This document shows positions 1 to 5,156 of a DNA stretch of 5,371 bases, piece after piece (position 1 is the stretch's first letter; every line of letters begins with the position of its first letter). The notes below the pieces were generated by a model, which made no database searches, was not told where the DNA came from, and worked only from the letters and a program-made list of their open reading frames with translations. The stretch lies in NCBI RefSeq assembly GCF_041447285.1, contig NZ_JBGMEB010000022.1:1-5371 (forward strand), given 5' to 3'. A program made the position numbers and the translations under genes. Source of the DNA: Methanomethylovorans sp041447285 (GTDB taxonomy: Archaea > Halobacteriota > Methanosarcinia > Methanosarcinales > Methanosarcinaceae).

Positions 1-103
1 GATGGGATTTAGAAAATTAGCAAGTAGATATGAAAGGCTTAATGTGGTTTTCAAAGGACTATTAGATATTGCATGTTTCATCCTATGCTGGAAAAAGGTG
101 TGA
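1..103 (+). CDS. 3' end of IS transposase (DDE, IS5-like), truncated by the window edge
   Basis: The + strand frame beginning at position 2 is open at the left edge and ends at TGA 101-103, giving 33 residues. They read GFRKLASRYERLNVV, then a hydrophobic stretch LLDIACFI, then CWKKV. The pattern FRKL-x2-RYER followed by a hydrophobic helix and a terminal W-K/R is what the last helix of IS5-superfamily DDE transposases looks like; the ATG at 2-4 is internal, not a start. The catalytic DDE residues lie outside the window. It is the only coding sequence here on the + strand, as expected of an independent insertion. The IS5 assignment comes from remembered family patterns and the subgroup is not resolved. 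Confidence 0.7.
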   Translation, partial: MGFRKLASRYERLNVVFKGLLDIACFILCWKKV

Positions 104-124
104 GGGAAGTTTTGAAACAGGCTC
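1..124 (+). mobile_element. Right end of an insertion sequence
   Basis: The transposase stop codon at 101-103 is followed at once by a stretch ending in TTTTGAAACAGGCTC at about 110-124. Read inwards it is GAGCCTGTTTCAAAA, similar to the terminal inverted repeats of many archaeal and bacterial IS5-family elements. I place the element boundary near 124. The left end is outside the window, so neither the matching inverted repeat nor a target-site duplication can be checked. The sequence becomes much more AT-rich after this point. Confidence 0.5.
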
Positions 125-257
125 AATAAAATGGTAATGCTACTAATTTTAGTAGTTAGTAGCGAAATAAATAATATATATTAGTTATAAATAAAATTTG
201 TATACTAATCAATAGTATTCTGCAACTTAGTAGCTTCTAGCTCATGAGCCATTTAAT
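125..257. repeat. AT-rich spacer with three inverted repeats
   Basis: This non-coding spacer between the IS end and integrase remnant 1 holds three perfect inverted repeats. The first, 139-163, has 8-bp arms GCTACTAA/TTAGTAGC and a 9-nt loop, with ACTAATTTTAGT nested inside. The second, 202-218, has 6-bp arms ATACTA/TAGTAT and a 5-nt loop. The third is the 10-bp palindrome GCTCATGAGC at 240-249. The right arm of the first repeat, TTAGTAGC, recurs at 227-234. They could form 3'-end structures for minus-strand transcripts leaving the cassette array, or be recombination-related sites. No T-run follows on the minus strand, so I do not call a terminator. Confidence 0.45.
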
Positions 258-497
258 TCAAAATTTCCCCATAATCCTTCGATATTCATCCTTAGCCTGC
301 TGTACTTTATTCAAATAATGCGCGCTTCCAACAGTTGCTGGTGCGCGGCCCTGAATGAAGTCAGCTAAACTTTCAGTCACACCTTCTTCAGTCATAAGGT
401 TCAGATGCCATTTGCGGATGGCTTTTGCACAAACACACCCATGGCATATATTTTCAGTAAGATGATGAAATGTATACCTATTCTGTCCGTTCTGCAA
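258..497 (-). pseudogene. Integrase remnant 1: C-terminal part of a tyrosine recombinase
   Basis: The minus-strand frame closed by TGA 258-260 encodes about 79 residues and is open back to a stop at 522-524. It looks like the C-terminal catalytic part of an archaeal tyrosine recombinase. KAIRKWH (R at about residue 28) resembles the second-arginine box, FIQGR lies at the position of the usual LGH box, and SAHYLNK (Y at about residue 61, bases 315-317) fits the tyrosine nucleophile. A charged tail, KVQQAKDEYRRI, ends the protein. The N-terminal domain and the first arginine are absent, so this is a fragment. The only start is a TTG without a visible ribosome site. It begins within a few bases of the flavoprotein stop at 502 and is the longest and best preserved of four such pieces. 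The family assignment rests on motif recognition only. Confidence 0.68.
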
Positions 498-501
498 GAT
501 A

Positions 502-1173
502 TTATACTTTTTCGCATTCTGCTAGAGCTTTCTGCCTCTGCACAAACCTGGCTCCCATATCAAAGGCTTTTGCACAGTCCTGAGGAAAAACTTCTGCTCT
601 TCTTTTTGCCTTCTCTGCGGAGTCAAATGTATAAATATACTTAGAATAGTCATCAAACTGATAGGTGTCAGTACTGTACATTGATTCTGAATATCCAAAA
701 ATTCGAGTTGATAATAATTCATTTAATTCAATAACCTTACGAAGACCAAGTACATCTAAAAATTCTTCCTTTGCACCCATCGTATAAATGTAACCTACTG
801 GGATGTTTTTAGGATACAATGATACAGGGTTCGCAGAATAAACAAGATATGGAAATATATATCGCTCCATAAAAGACCTCATCTCGCCCGTAGAATTTCC
901 AAGATAGATGGGCGATCCAAGTATTACTGCATCAGCATCTTTTAACTTCTCCAGCACATGTGTCAGCTGGTCCTTCATCGAGCATTTACCATAACTTATT
1001 CCGTCTTTTAGTTTACATGCAAAACAGCTTGTACACCCTTTAAAATTTAGATCATATAGATGAATTAGTTCTGTTTCTGCACCCTCTGAAGCTGCACCTT
1101 CTAGAGCTTTCTCAAGCAGAGTTGCAGTATTCCACTTTTTCCTGGGACTTCCATTTATTGCCATTACTTTCAT
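502..1173 (-). CDS. Iron-sulfur flavoprotein, flavodoxin / NADPH-dependent FMN reductase family
   Basis: This is a complete 223-residue cytoplasmic flavoprotein. The N-terminus, MKVMAINGSPRKKWNTATLL, is the first strand and FMN-phosphate loop of the family (GSPR-x4-T). A cysteine cluster follows at residues 47, 50, 53 and 64 (C-x2-C-x2-C-x10-C). In the Isf proteins of methanogens a compact cluster of this kind binds a 4Fe-4S centre that exchanges electrons with FMN; the last spacing here is longer than the five residues I recall for Methanosarcina thermophila Isf. The stretch around residues 83-95 (DADAVILGSPIYLGN) is the second flavin-binding loop. The ATG at 1173 is preceded by AGAGG with 7-nt spacing, so the start is secure. 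Expected activity is NAD(P)H- or ferredoxin-linked reduction of quinones, oxygen or peroxide species; the substrate cannot be told. It is alone in its module, and an integrase remnant follows its stop codon almost directly. Confidence 0.85.
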   Translation of the reverse strand: MKVMAINGSPRKKWNTATLLEKALEGAASEGAETELIHLYDLNFKGCTSCFACKLKDGISYGKCSMKDQLTHVLEKLKDADAVILGSPIYLGNSTGEMRSFMERYIFPYLVYSANPVSLYPKNIPVGYIYTMGAKEEFLDVLGLRKVIELNELLSTRIFGYSESMYSTDTYQFDDYSKYIYTFDSAEKAKRRAEVFPQDCAKAFDMGARFVQRQKALAECEKV

Positions 1174-1386
1174 GATTTTACCTCTGTTTTTTTCTTTTGG
1201 AACTTATGTTCTTGATTTATCCGAATGAATTCAATAATGAATTTTTCTTTATTTCAGGATAATTAACAATTCAAATTGGTAAATCAGCCTAGATAGACTA
1301 ATAAATCTAATAAACTGGTCACTCTAATGTGTGTTTTATCCCTAAATCAATCCATCGATTTGGTTTATATTGTCGATGACATAAAA
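1174..1386 (-). promoter_or_regulatory. Upstream region of the flavoprotein gene
   Basis: This 213-bp AT-rich leader lies between integrase remnant 2 and the flavoprotein start. Apart from the AGAGG ribosome site at 1181-1185 it contains no convincing gene. On the minus strand there are two imperfect TATA-like TTTATTAG stretches near 1298-1315 and an AATATAAA-like stretch near 1364-1372; none matches the archaeal consensus well, so I do not choose between them. The promoter must lie here if the flavoprotein is transcribed separately from the regulator gene upstream. Confidence 0.35.
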
Positions 1387-1524
1387 TCAAAAGCAAATTT
1401 TCCCTATTATCCTTTGATATTCATCCTTAGCCTGCTGCACTTTATTCAGAGAATGAGCACTGACTACAGTCACAGATGTATGGATATGAATAAAGTCAGC
1501 CAAACTTTCAGTCACGCCTTCTAT
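1387..1524 (-). pseudogene. Integrase remnant 2, degenerate
   Basis: This is a second copy of the integrase 3' end, starting one base after the TGA of the regulator gene (1526-1528). The readable minus-strand frame gives EGVTESLADFI, then a diverged stretch, then SAHSLNKVQQAKDEYQRIIGK and a stop at 1387-1389. Two key features are lost: the tyrosine is replaced by serine (bases 1447-1449, TCT in place of a tyrosine codon), and the QGRAP segment is replaced by HIHTS. It begins later in the integrase than copy 1, with no arginine box. The frame is still open, but the product could not be catalytic. Confidence 0.65.
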
Positions 1525-1525
1525 A

Positions 1526-2314
1526 TCATATTTCAGTGATCAGTTCCGCATCTTTTAGGTAATAATCATGAAGATCTTTGCCCCATTTATGTGCTTCTGG
1601 ATTGTAACATAACACCTGTTTGTTACTGAACTCCCCGTCCTTGTAAAGTAGCCTTAGTTGAAAACCAGTATCAACAACTGTGAGTGAAGAGATCATTATC
1701 TCATTTTTATAGATATATATTTTAACATTGTCACACGCAAGATAATATTTGCATACCTCATAATTTTCCTTAACGATTTTCCGAGCAAACTCTTCAGTAA
1801 GGATCAATGACACATAGGTTCCCTTCTTAGCCAATTGTTCTAAAATCAAAGGAGATGTCGGATGCATATAAGTCGATACAAAGTAAACAGCTTTGGACTT
1901 CATAGCTTTTTCAAAATGATCCTTATTCAATTCATGTGAATTGATGTGACTGGGTTCAAAAACAATTAAATCCTTTATTTCATGTAGCCTTCCAAGAAAA
2001 GGTTCCGGAATGCCATCTATCTTATGGTTTTTTAGATAATGACTGTGTTCATCCACAGTCTCAATCAAGCCCAAAAGAGGCGTCATTTTGTCAGCAAGGA
2101 GTTTTCCGATGTTTGTCAGTCCGTAAACATCATCTATTTGATAAAGAAGCTTTTGTTTTTTTAAGATTTTCATCTGCGGAAGTAATGCCTGTCTTGACGT
2201 ATTCAAACAAGATAATATAAGACCCATTTCTTGTGGGCCATCCCTCAATAACAGAATTACTTTCGTTCTTTTTTCTGAGGTAAACAAAATGTCAAGCAAC
2301 TCATCTTTCACCAA
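1526..2314 (-). CDS. FilR1-type winged-helix transcriptional regulator
   Basis: This 262-residue protein has the two-part layout of the methanogen FilR1/DUF1724 regulators. Residues 1-80 form a winged helix of ArsR/MarR type: LLDILFTSEKRTKVILLL, then a recognition region around SRQALLPQMKIL, then a wing ending YGLTNIGKLLAD. Residues from about 130 to 255 form the FilR1 sensor domain, with FVSTYMHP, VVDTGFQLRLL and, near the end, EAHKWGKDLHDYYL. Related proteins in Methanosarcina control methanogenesis and stress genes, mostly as repressors or activators of nearby operons; the ligand is unknown. No ATG is available at the N-terminus: the start is TTG at 2314 or the adjacent GTG at 2311, with GGTGG (2321-2325) 6 or 9 nt upstream. 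It stands alone in its module, followed directly by integrase remnant 2. Confidence 0.85.
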   Translation of the reverse strand: MVKDELLDILFTSEKRTKVILLLRDGPQEMGLILSCLNTSRQALLPQMKILKKQKLLYQIDDVYGLTNIGKLLADKMTPLLGLIETVDEHSHYLKNHKIDGIPEPFLGRLHEIKDLIVFEPSHINSHELNKDHFEKAMKSKAVYFVSTYMHPTSPLILEQLAKKGTYVSLILTEEFARKIVKENYEVCKYYLACDNVKIYIYKNEIMISSLTVVDTGFQLRLLYKDGEFSNKQVLCYNPEAHKWGKDLHDYYLKDAELITEI

Positions 2315-2320
2315 GGCAAT

Positions 2321-2361
2321 CCACCAACTATATGATCTTTTTAGTGCAGGTTATAAGATCA
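2321..2361 (-). promoter_or_regulatory. Candidate promoter and operator of the FilR1-type regulator
   Basis: A perfect inverted repeat with 7-bp arms TGATCTT/AAGATCA lies at 2333-2339 and 2355-2361, with a 15-nt spacer. One arm runs into a TATA-like CTTATAAC on the minus strand (about 2350-2357). Transcription starting some 25 nt downstream, near 2328, would give a short leader containing the GGTGG ribosome site at 2321-2325. A dyad spanning TATA box and start site is the usual position of an autorepressor site. The dyad is seen directly; its function is inferred. Confidence 0.4.
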
Positions 2362-2465
2362 AAAATTAACTAAATCCCAAATTATCAAGTATTCAATTTT
2401 ACGCTTGTCTATTTTAAGTGCACGATCATTTAGGGACATTGGCTGTAGCAACGAATGCAAAAACA

Positions 2466-2582
2466 AAATTTACCCCAAATCCTTCGATATTCATCCTTAG
2501 CCTGTTGTACTTTATTCAAATAATGCGCGCTTCCAACGGTGACAGGTGCGCGGCCCTGGTTGATCAGCGCACTTTGGGTAAC
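2466..2582 (-). pseudogene. Integrase remnant 3, best-conserved core
   Basis: This third copy lies about 40 bp after the zeta-like gene stop. The minus-strand frame reads VTQSALINQGRAP, TVGSAHYLNK, VQQAKDEYRRIWGK. The catalytic-tyrosine motif and the QGR box are intact. The 78 bp at 2481-2558 match copy 1 (276-353) at all but five positions by eye. Towards the integrase interior the copies differ: ESLADFIQGR in copy 1 is QSALINQGR here, one residue shorter, so it comes from a related but distinct integrase. The frame runs past the usual KF-stop of copy 1, reads CFCIRC, and stops at 2430-2432. A stop at 2583-2585 closes it upstream, and there is no start or ribosome site. Confidence 0.67.
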
Positions 2583-2619
2583 TTACCCCTGCTTGTCCGG
2601 AATATAGCCATTCGTAAAT

Positions 2620-3339
2620 TTATTTGAGTTTTGAGAACAGATATGTATTGACCCATTGTGGTAACTGATTTTCATCTTTGATTTGAATTGTTCCATCGAC
2701 ATCTTTTTCTGCAACTAAGACTGCAGCATCATTCGAATTGTCAAATATATATGCTCTCCTGCATAGCTTTACAGCATCATATAAAAAATTGTTTGACTTT
2801 ATGTACCGAGTTGTTATTTTGTAATCTGGAACGTCATGTTGTCCCTTTTCAACACGTTCTTTCACTCGTCCCTGGTTAATGGTACTATCTGATGTGCTTA
2901 TAAAATAAAGATATAGTTCCCACTCTTTTTCTTTAGCCCGTTTCATGAATTCAATTTTAGATTCATGTGAAAATACTGTTTCAAAAGAAAACAAGTTGAT
3001 ATCCAAGTCAATTAGTTTATCTCGAATGAAATCCGCTGCCAATGAACCCAAATACGGGTTGTTTAAATCATTAATAAGGCAATTGTTTTCAAATTTGATA
3101 TCTTGAATGTCAATTTTACTTATTGGGAACAGGGTTGAACCTAAAAGATGTTCTTTGAATTCTGAAATACTTGCATGAATTCCAAACTTTGAAAAATCAA
3201 TAATCTTTGTAATATTAAGTTTGTCAGGATCAATATGTAATTGTTTATTTATTAACCACGGGTCATCTTCAATGAATTGTTTGACCAGAGTAGATTTACC
3301 TGACCCATTTGGACCCGCAAATATTCGAATCCGCTTCAT
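2620..3339 (-). CDS. Zeta-toxin-like P-loop kinase
   Basis: This 239-residue cytoplasmic protein has a Walker A motif at its N-terminus, FAGPNGSGKST (residues 7-17), followed by IDPD at 36-39, FETVFSH at 119-125, and the stretch RVKERVEKGQHDVP (158-171) leading into RYIKS (178-182). This order fits the zeta-toxin/AAA family. R158, R162 and the GxH-x-VP segment are the typical lid and substrate-side signature of zeta-like kinases. Bacterial zeta toxins phosphorylate UDP-N-acetylglucosamine; in an archaeon without peptidoglycan the target would be a related sugar nucleotide or something else, and is unknown. The ATG overlaps the stop of the 97-residue gene before it by 4 nt (ATGA), so the two are translationally coupled as in toxin-antitoxin operons. 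No truncation is visible. Integrase remnant 3 follows. Confidence 0.82.
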   Translation of the reverse strand: MKRIRIFAGPNGSGKSTLVKQFIEDDPWLINKQLHIDPDKLNITKIIDFSKFGIHASISEFKEHLLGSTLFPISKIDIQDIKFENNCLINDLNNPYLGSLAADFIRDKLIDLDINLFSFETVFSHESKIEFMKRAKEKEWELYLYFISTSDSTINQGRVKERVEKGQHDVPDYKITTRYIKSNNFLYDAVKLCRRAYIFDNSNDAAVLVAEKDVDGTIQIKDENQLPQWVNTYLFSKLK

Positions 3340-3629
3340 AGTTTATACACACGTTTTTTTGGGACAACAAATGCATTTTCGAGTGTTTTTATTACTTCGA
3401 CTCTACCATCTGGGAATTTCTTGACAATAGCATTACCCTGTTGGATTGTAATAGCTCTGCCATTTTTGAGAGCATCATTTGCTGCACGAGTTGTTGCCTT
3501 TCGTGCTATCTCTTCGATGTGTTTAGATTGCTCGCCATGTGACGATCTCACAAAGTTATTACATGTGGGTTGTGTACCGATTTGTTCAGGAAAGCTAGAT
3601 TGAACATTGGATTTGGCTGTTTTTGACAT
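3336..3629 (-). CDS. Putative antitoxin of the zeta-like kinase
   Basis: This 97-residue basic protein is the first gene of a two-gene operon. The first 35 residues are polar and probably disordered. A helical segment follows at about 36-57 (HIEEIARKATTRAANDALKNG). Then come ITIQQGNAIVKKFPDG (61-75), RVEVIKTL, and a C-terminus VPKKRVYKL. Short proteins with an 'x-G-x-I-V-x-x-x-PDGR-x-E' strand pair and a final R-x-Y-x-L often precede zeta-like kinase genes in bacteria, so I infer an antitoxin; it does not look like the classical epsilon antitoxin fold. The ATG at 3629 is preceded by GAGG at 3637-3640 with 7-nt spacing. The stop codon overlaps the kinase start. The pair sits between integrase remnants 3 and 4. 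Confidence 0.68.
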   Translation of the reverse strand: MSKTAKSNVQSSFPEQIGTQPTCNNFVRSSHGEQSKHIEEIARKATTRAANDALKNGRAITIQQGNAIVKKFPDGRVEVIKTLENAFVVPKKRVYKL

Positions 3630-3752
3630 GTAATTTCCTCATCGTTTCGGTAGATCCCATTATATTATTGTGTACATAAATAAGTTTGTTTTTATTGCAT
3701 AAGTGAGTTGGTCGATTGTATCGAATACCAAAAATAGTCTAATAAATTGTTC

Positions 3753-3760
3753 ATATATAA
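3753..3760 (-). promoter_or_regulatory. Candidate TATA box of the antitoxin-toxin operon
   Basis: On the minus strand TTATATAT lies here, about 125 nt upstream of the antitoxin start, next to a second A/T core near 3765-3771; between them is AGGCCT. Transcription would start near 3728 and give a leader of about 100 nt, which is acceptable for methanogens. The rest of 3630-3865 holds no supportable gene; it also contains the palindrome AGTAGCTACT at 3842-3851, about 15 bp beyond integrase remnant 4. Confidence 0.33.
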
Positions 3761-3865
3761 GGCCTATATAATGAATATGATTTAAACTACCATAGACCAC
3801 TTCAGTCTTATTTTTTATTGTGATCGCTTCGAAGATGCAGTAGTAGCTACTCAAAAAGGAAACAC

Positions 3866-3967
3866 ATCAATAATCCTCTGAGATTCATCTTTAGCCAGGT
3901 GGTTTATTCAAATAGTACGCGCTTTCAACAGTAGTAGGTATGCGGCTCTGAATGAAATAATCCAAAC
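3866..3967 (-). pseudogene. Integrase remnant 4, frameshifted
   Basis: This is the fourth and most decayed copy of the integrase 3' end. The minus-strand frame reads SPCLDYFIQSRIP, TTVESAYYLNK and then breaks. Compared with copies 1-3 two bases are missing near 3895-3902, so the tail motif AKDE-x-x-RI continues in another frame. The tyrosine motif survives as AYYL, but IQGR has become IQSR. It lies about 95 bp after the stop of the small protein at 4063, further than in the other modules. Its divergence suggests it is older, or from a more distant integrase, than copies 1 and 3. Confidence 0.6.
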
Positions 3968-4040
3968 ATGGAGAATATACATTAAAAAACACAAAAGAAA
4001 GAAAAATGAAAGGCTTGAAAAAGCATCAATCTGATCAATG

Positions 4041-4062
4041 CAAAAAAAAGAAAAAAGAAAAG
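4041..4062 (-). terminator. Oligo-T terminator after the sensor operon
   Basis: On the minus strand the TGA stop at 4065-4063 is followed at once by three T-runs separated by single C residues (about 19 T in 22 bases). Runs of T on the coding strand are sufficient intrinsic termination signals in archaea. It would end the transcript of the sensor and small-protein genes before integrase remnant 4. Confidence 0.6.
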
Positions 4063-4230
4063 TCAAAGCATAGACATAGCTTTCTCAAATAATGCTATGT
4101 TCTCAGGCGAATCTGGCGCAGCTGTTGCTGCTGTCGAACTCATCTTTGTAATCATAGCGAGTTTAGTCTGCGCCTTAAGCCCTCCTTTTACTTTTGCTGC
4201 ATCAAAATATGAAACTAATTTCTGACCCAT
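4063..4230 (-). CDS. Small protein (55 residues) downstream of the Cache-HAMP receptor
   Basis: I do not recognise this protein. The best start is the ATG at 4230, with GGTGG at 4239-4243 and 8-nt spacing, 13 nt after the receptor stop codon. A longer reading from 4269 would add 13 residues (68 in all) and overlap the receptor gene; it has no comparable ribosome site. The sequence begins MGQKLVSYFDAAKVKGGLKA, continues with an alanine- and lysine-rich segment TKLAMITKMSS, a short Ala/Thr linker, then APDSPENIALFEKAMSML. It looks like two amphipathic helices joined by a flexible linker, soluble, without cysteines or a membrane segment. Tight linkage suggests a partner of the receptor, perhaps an adaptor that stands in for its missing output domain. 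That role is inference. Confidence 0.62.
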   Translation of the reverse strand: MGQKLVSYFDAAKVKGGLKAQTKLAMITKMSSTAATAAPDSPENIALFEKAMSML

Positions 4231-4243
4231 TGCACTTACCACC

Positions 4244-5080
4244 TTACTTTGAATTTTTCTCAGCTTCACCTGAAAGGAATTCTATAGCTGCAAACACACT
4301 TTTCATGCCTTCGTTCAATTCGTAGATCTCTGATTTTGACTTTATTACAGGGAGTTCTATATCCAGTTCACCATTTGAGATATTTTCTGCAACCTTGGTG
4401 ATGCTATTCAAGTCTTTAATAATCGTAAGTGAGAAGTAGAGAATTACTGAAGTGGCAGCGAGTATTGAACCAAACAGAACATAATATACCAAGGAACTTA
4501 AGAAATCCTGCTTCTGTTTGACAGTAGCTATATCAAAATCAACTCCAAGAACGCCTGCAACATTGCCATTAGAATCGTAAATTGGAGCATAACCTGTCAT
4601 AAAAGTGCCCCATTCATCAGTGTATGGCTCTTCTGATACATGAGGCGCAGCTAATCCTTTCTTGATATCTTCAACTGGTGCATCCTCATAAAGCTGGTCA
4701 GCGTAAACGTCTATTACACCATCGCCAAGATAAGCACCATCCACAATAAACCGTGCGTTTCCTTGCTCATCCAATCTCATAACGTAAAGATAAGCGATTA
4801 TATCACCGTTATCCCCTTGTAATTCGCCTAACTTTTGATAGATCTGCATAAACGCTTCATTTTCAGTAGCCTCCTTTCCCTTAATTTGGTACAGGAGATC
4901 CCCGTCAATCTGGCTTGACATTACTTTTGCAGTCAGGACCAATTCTTCTTTCATCTGATCAGTCAGAGCTGATTTTGCTTCCTGCACAGTAAACAGAAAT
5001 GTTCCCATTGACACAAATATAATCAAAATCATGAAGCTGACAGTTAACTTTGTTCCCAAGCTATTGTACCATTTAACCAT
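4244..5080 (-). CDS. Membrane Cache-HAMP receptor without an output domain
   Basis: This 278-residue protein has a first membrane helix at about 11-31, an extracytoplasmic ligand-binding domain at about 35-190, a second helix at about 194-219 and a HAMP domain at about 217-268 (LTIIKDLNSITKVAENIS, then GELDIELPV, then EIYELNEGMKSV). The sensor part has the look of a Cache/PDC domain: YLYVMR, RFIVDGAYLGD, DEWGTFMTGYAPIYD and VAGVLGVDFD are typical of its two PAS-like halves. Only about ten residues follow the HAMP, so there is no histidine kinase, chemotaxis or cyclase domain. Signal must pass to another protein. The ATG at 5080 has GAGG at 5086-5089 with good spacing. Ligand unknown; small organic anions or amines are common for this fold. 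Confidence 0.83.
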   Translation of the reverse strand: MVKWYNSLGTKLTVSFMILIIFVSMGTFLFTVQEAKSALTDQMKEELVLTAKVMSSQIDGDLLYQIKGKEATENEAFMQIYQKLGELQGDNGDIIAYLYVMRLDEQGNARFIVDGAYLGDGVIDVYADQLYEDAPVEDIKKGLAAPHVSEEPYTDEWGTFMTGYAPIYDSNGNVAGVLGVDFDIATVKQKQDFLSSLVYYVLFGSILAATSVILYFSLTIIKDLNSITKVAENISNGELDIELPVIKSKSEIYELNEGMKSVFAAIEFLSGEAEKNSK

Positions 5081-5148
5081 CTTTTACCTCTTTATAAAAA
5101 TAACAATCTTATAGATATTATATTGTCCTGTATTTATATTAAATATTC

Positions 5149-5156
5149 TATATAAA
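5149..5156 (-). promoter_or_regulatory. TATA box of the sensor operon
   Basis: The minus strand carries TTTATATA, a full match to the usual archaeal TATA consensus, about 70 nt upstream of the receptor ATG. A start about 25 nt downstream, near 5127, gives a leader of about 45 nt that includes the GAGG ribosome site. A second AT-rich stretch at about 5128-5142 is a weaker alternative. Confidence 0.5.

Larger units (their letters stand above)
258..3967 (-). repeat. Array of four integrase 3'-end repeats alternating with gene cassettes
   Basis: The four integrase remnants are direct repeats. Aligned on the codon at 276, 1411, 2481 and 3875, their spacings are 1135, 1070 and 1394 bp. Each lies on the 3' side of a gene or gene pair in the same direction, so the unit is promoter, cargo, integrase end. 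The shared core is about 80-90 bp. In copies 1 and 3 it contains 5-bp arms CGCGC and GCGCG 17 nt apart (321-347 and 2526-2552); copies 2 and 4 have lost these. The arrangement resembles tandem integrations or an integron-like array more than simple gene duplication, because the cargo differs in each unit. Confidence 0.6.

Noticed and set aside
405..644. Plus-strand open frames at 405-644, 2688-2879, 3221-3424 and 3421-3603
   Set aside because: All lie antisense to supported minus-strand genes or remnants and show no family motif or ribosome site.
522..722. Minus-strand frame of 66 residues inside the flavoprotein gene
   Set aside because: It overlaps the well-supported flavoprotein in another frame and has no motif of its own.
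1327..1539. A + strand open frame of 70 residues, and a similar one at 2418-2627, sharing a FILSLL-x-FIQ motif
   Set aside because: Both are antisense shadows of the integrase remnants; their similarity to each other is explained by the minus-strand repeat.
3660..3854. Minus-strand open frame of 64 residues between remnant 4 and the antitoxin gene
   Set aside because: It starts with TTG, has no ribosome site, overlaps the probable promoter, and resembles translated AT-rich spacer.
258..3967. CRISPR array
   Set aside because: There are only four repeats, they are over 80 bp, imperfect, more than 1 kb apart, and they encode a protein motif.
4063..4269. Longer 68-residue version of the small protein
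   Set aside because: It would overlap the receptor gene by 26 bp without a ribosome site, while the ATG at 4230 has GGTGG at good spacing.
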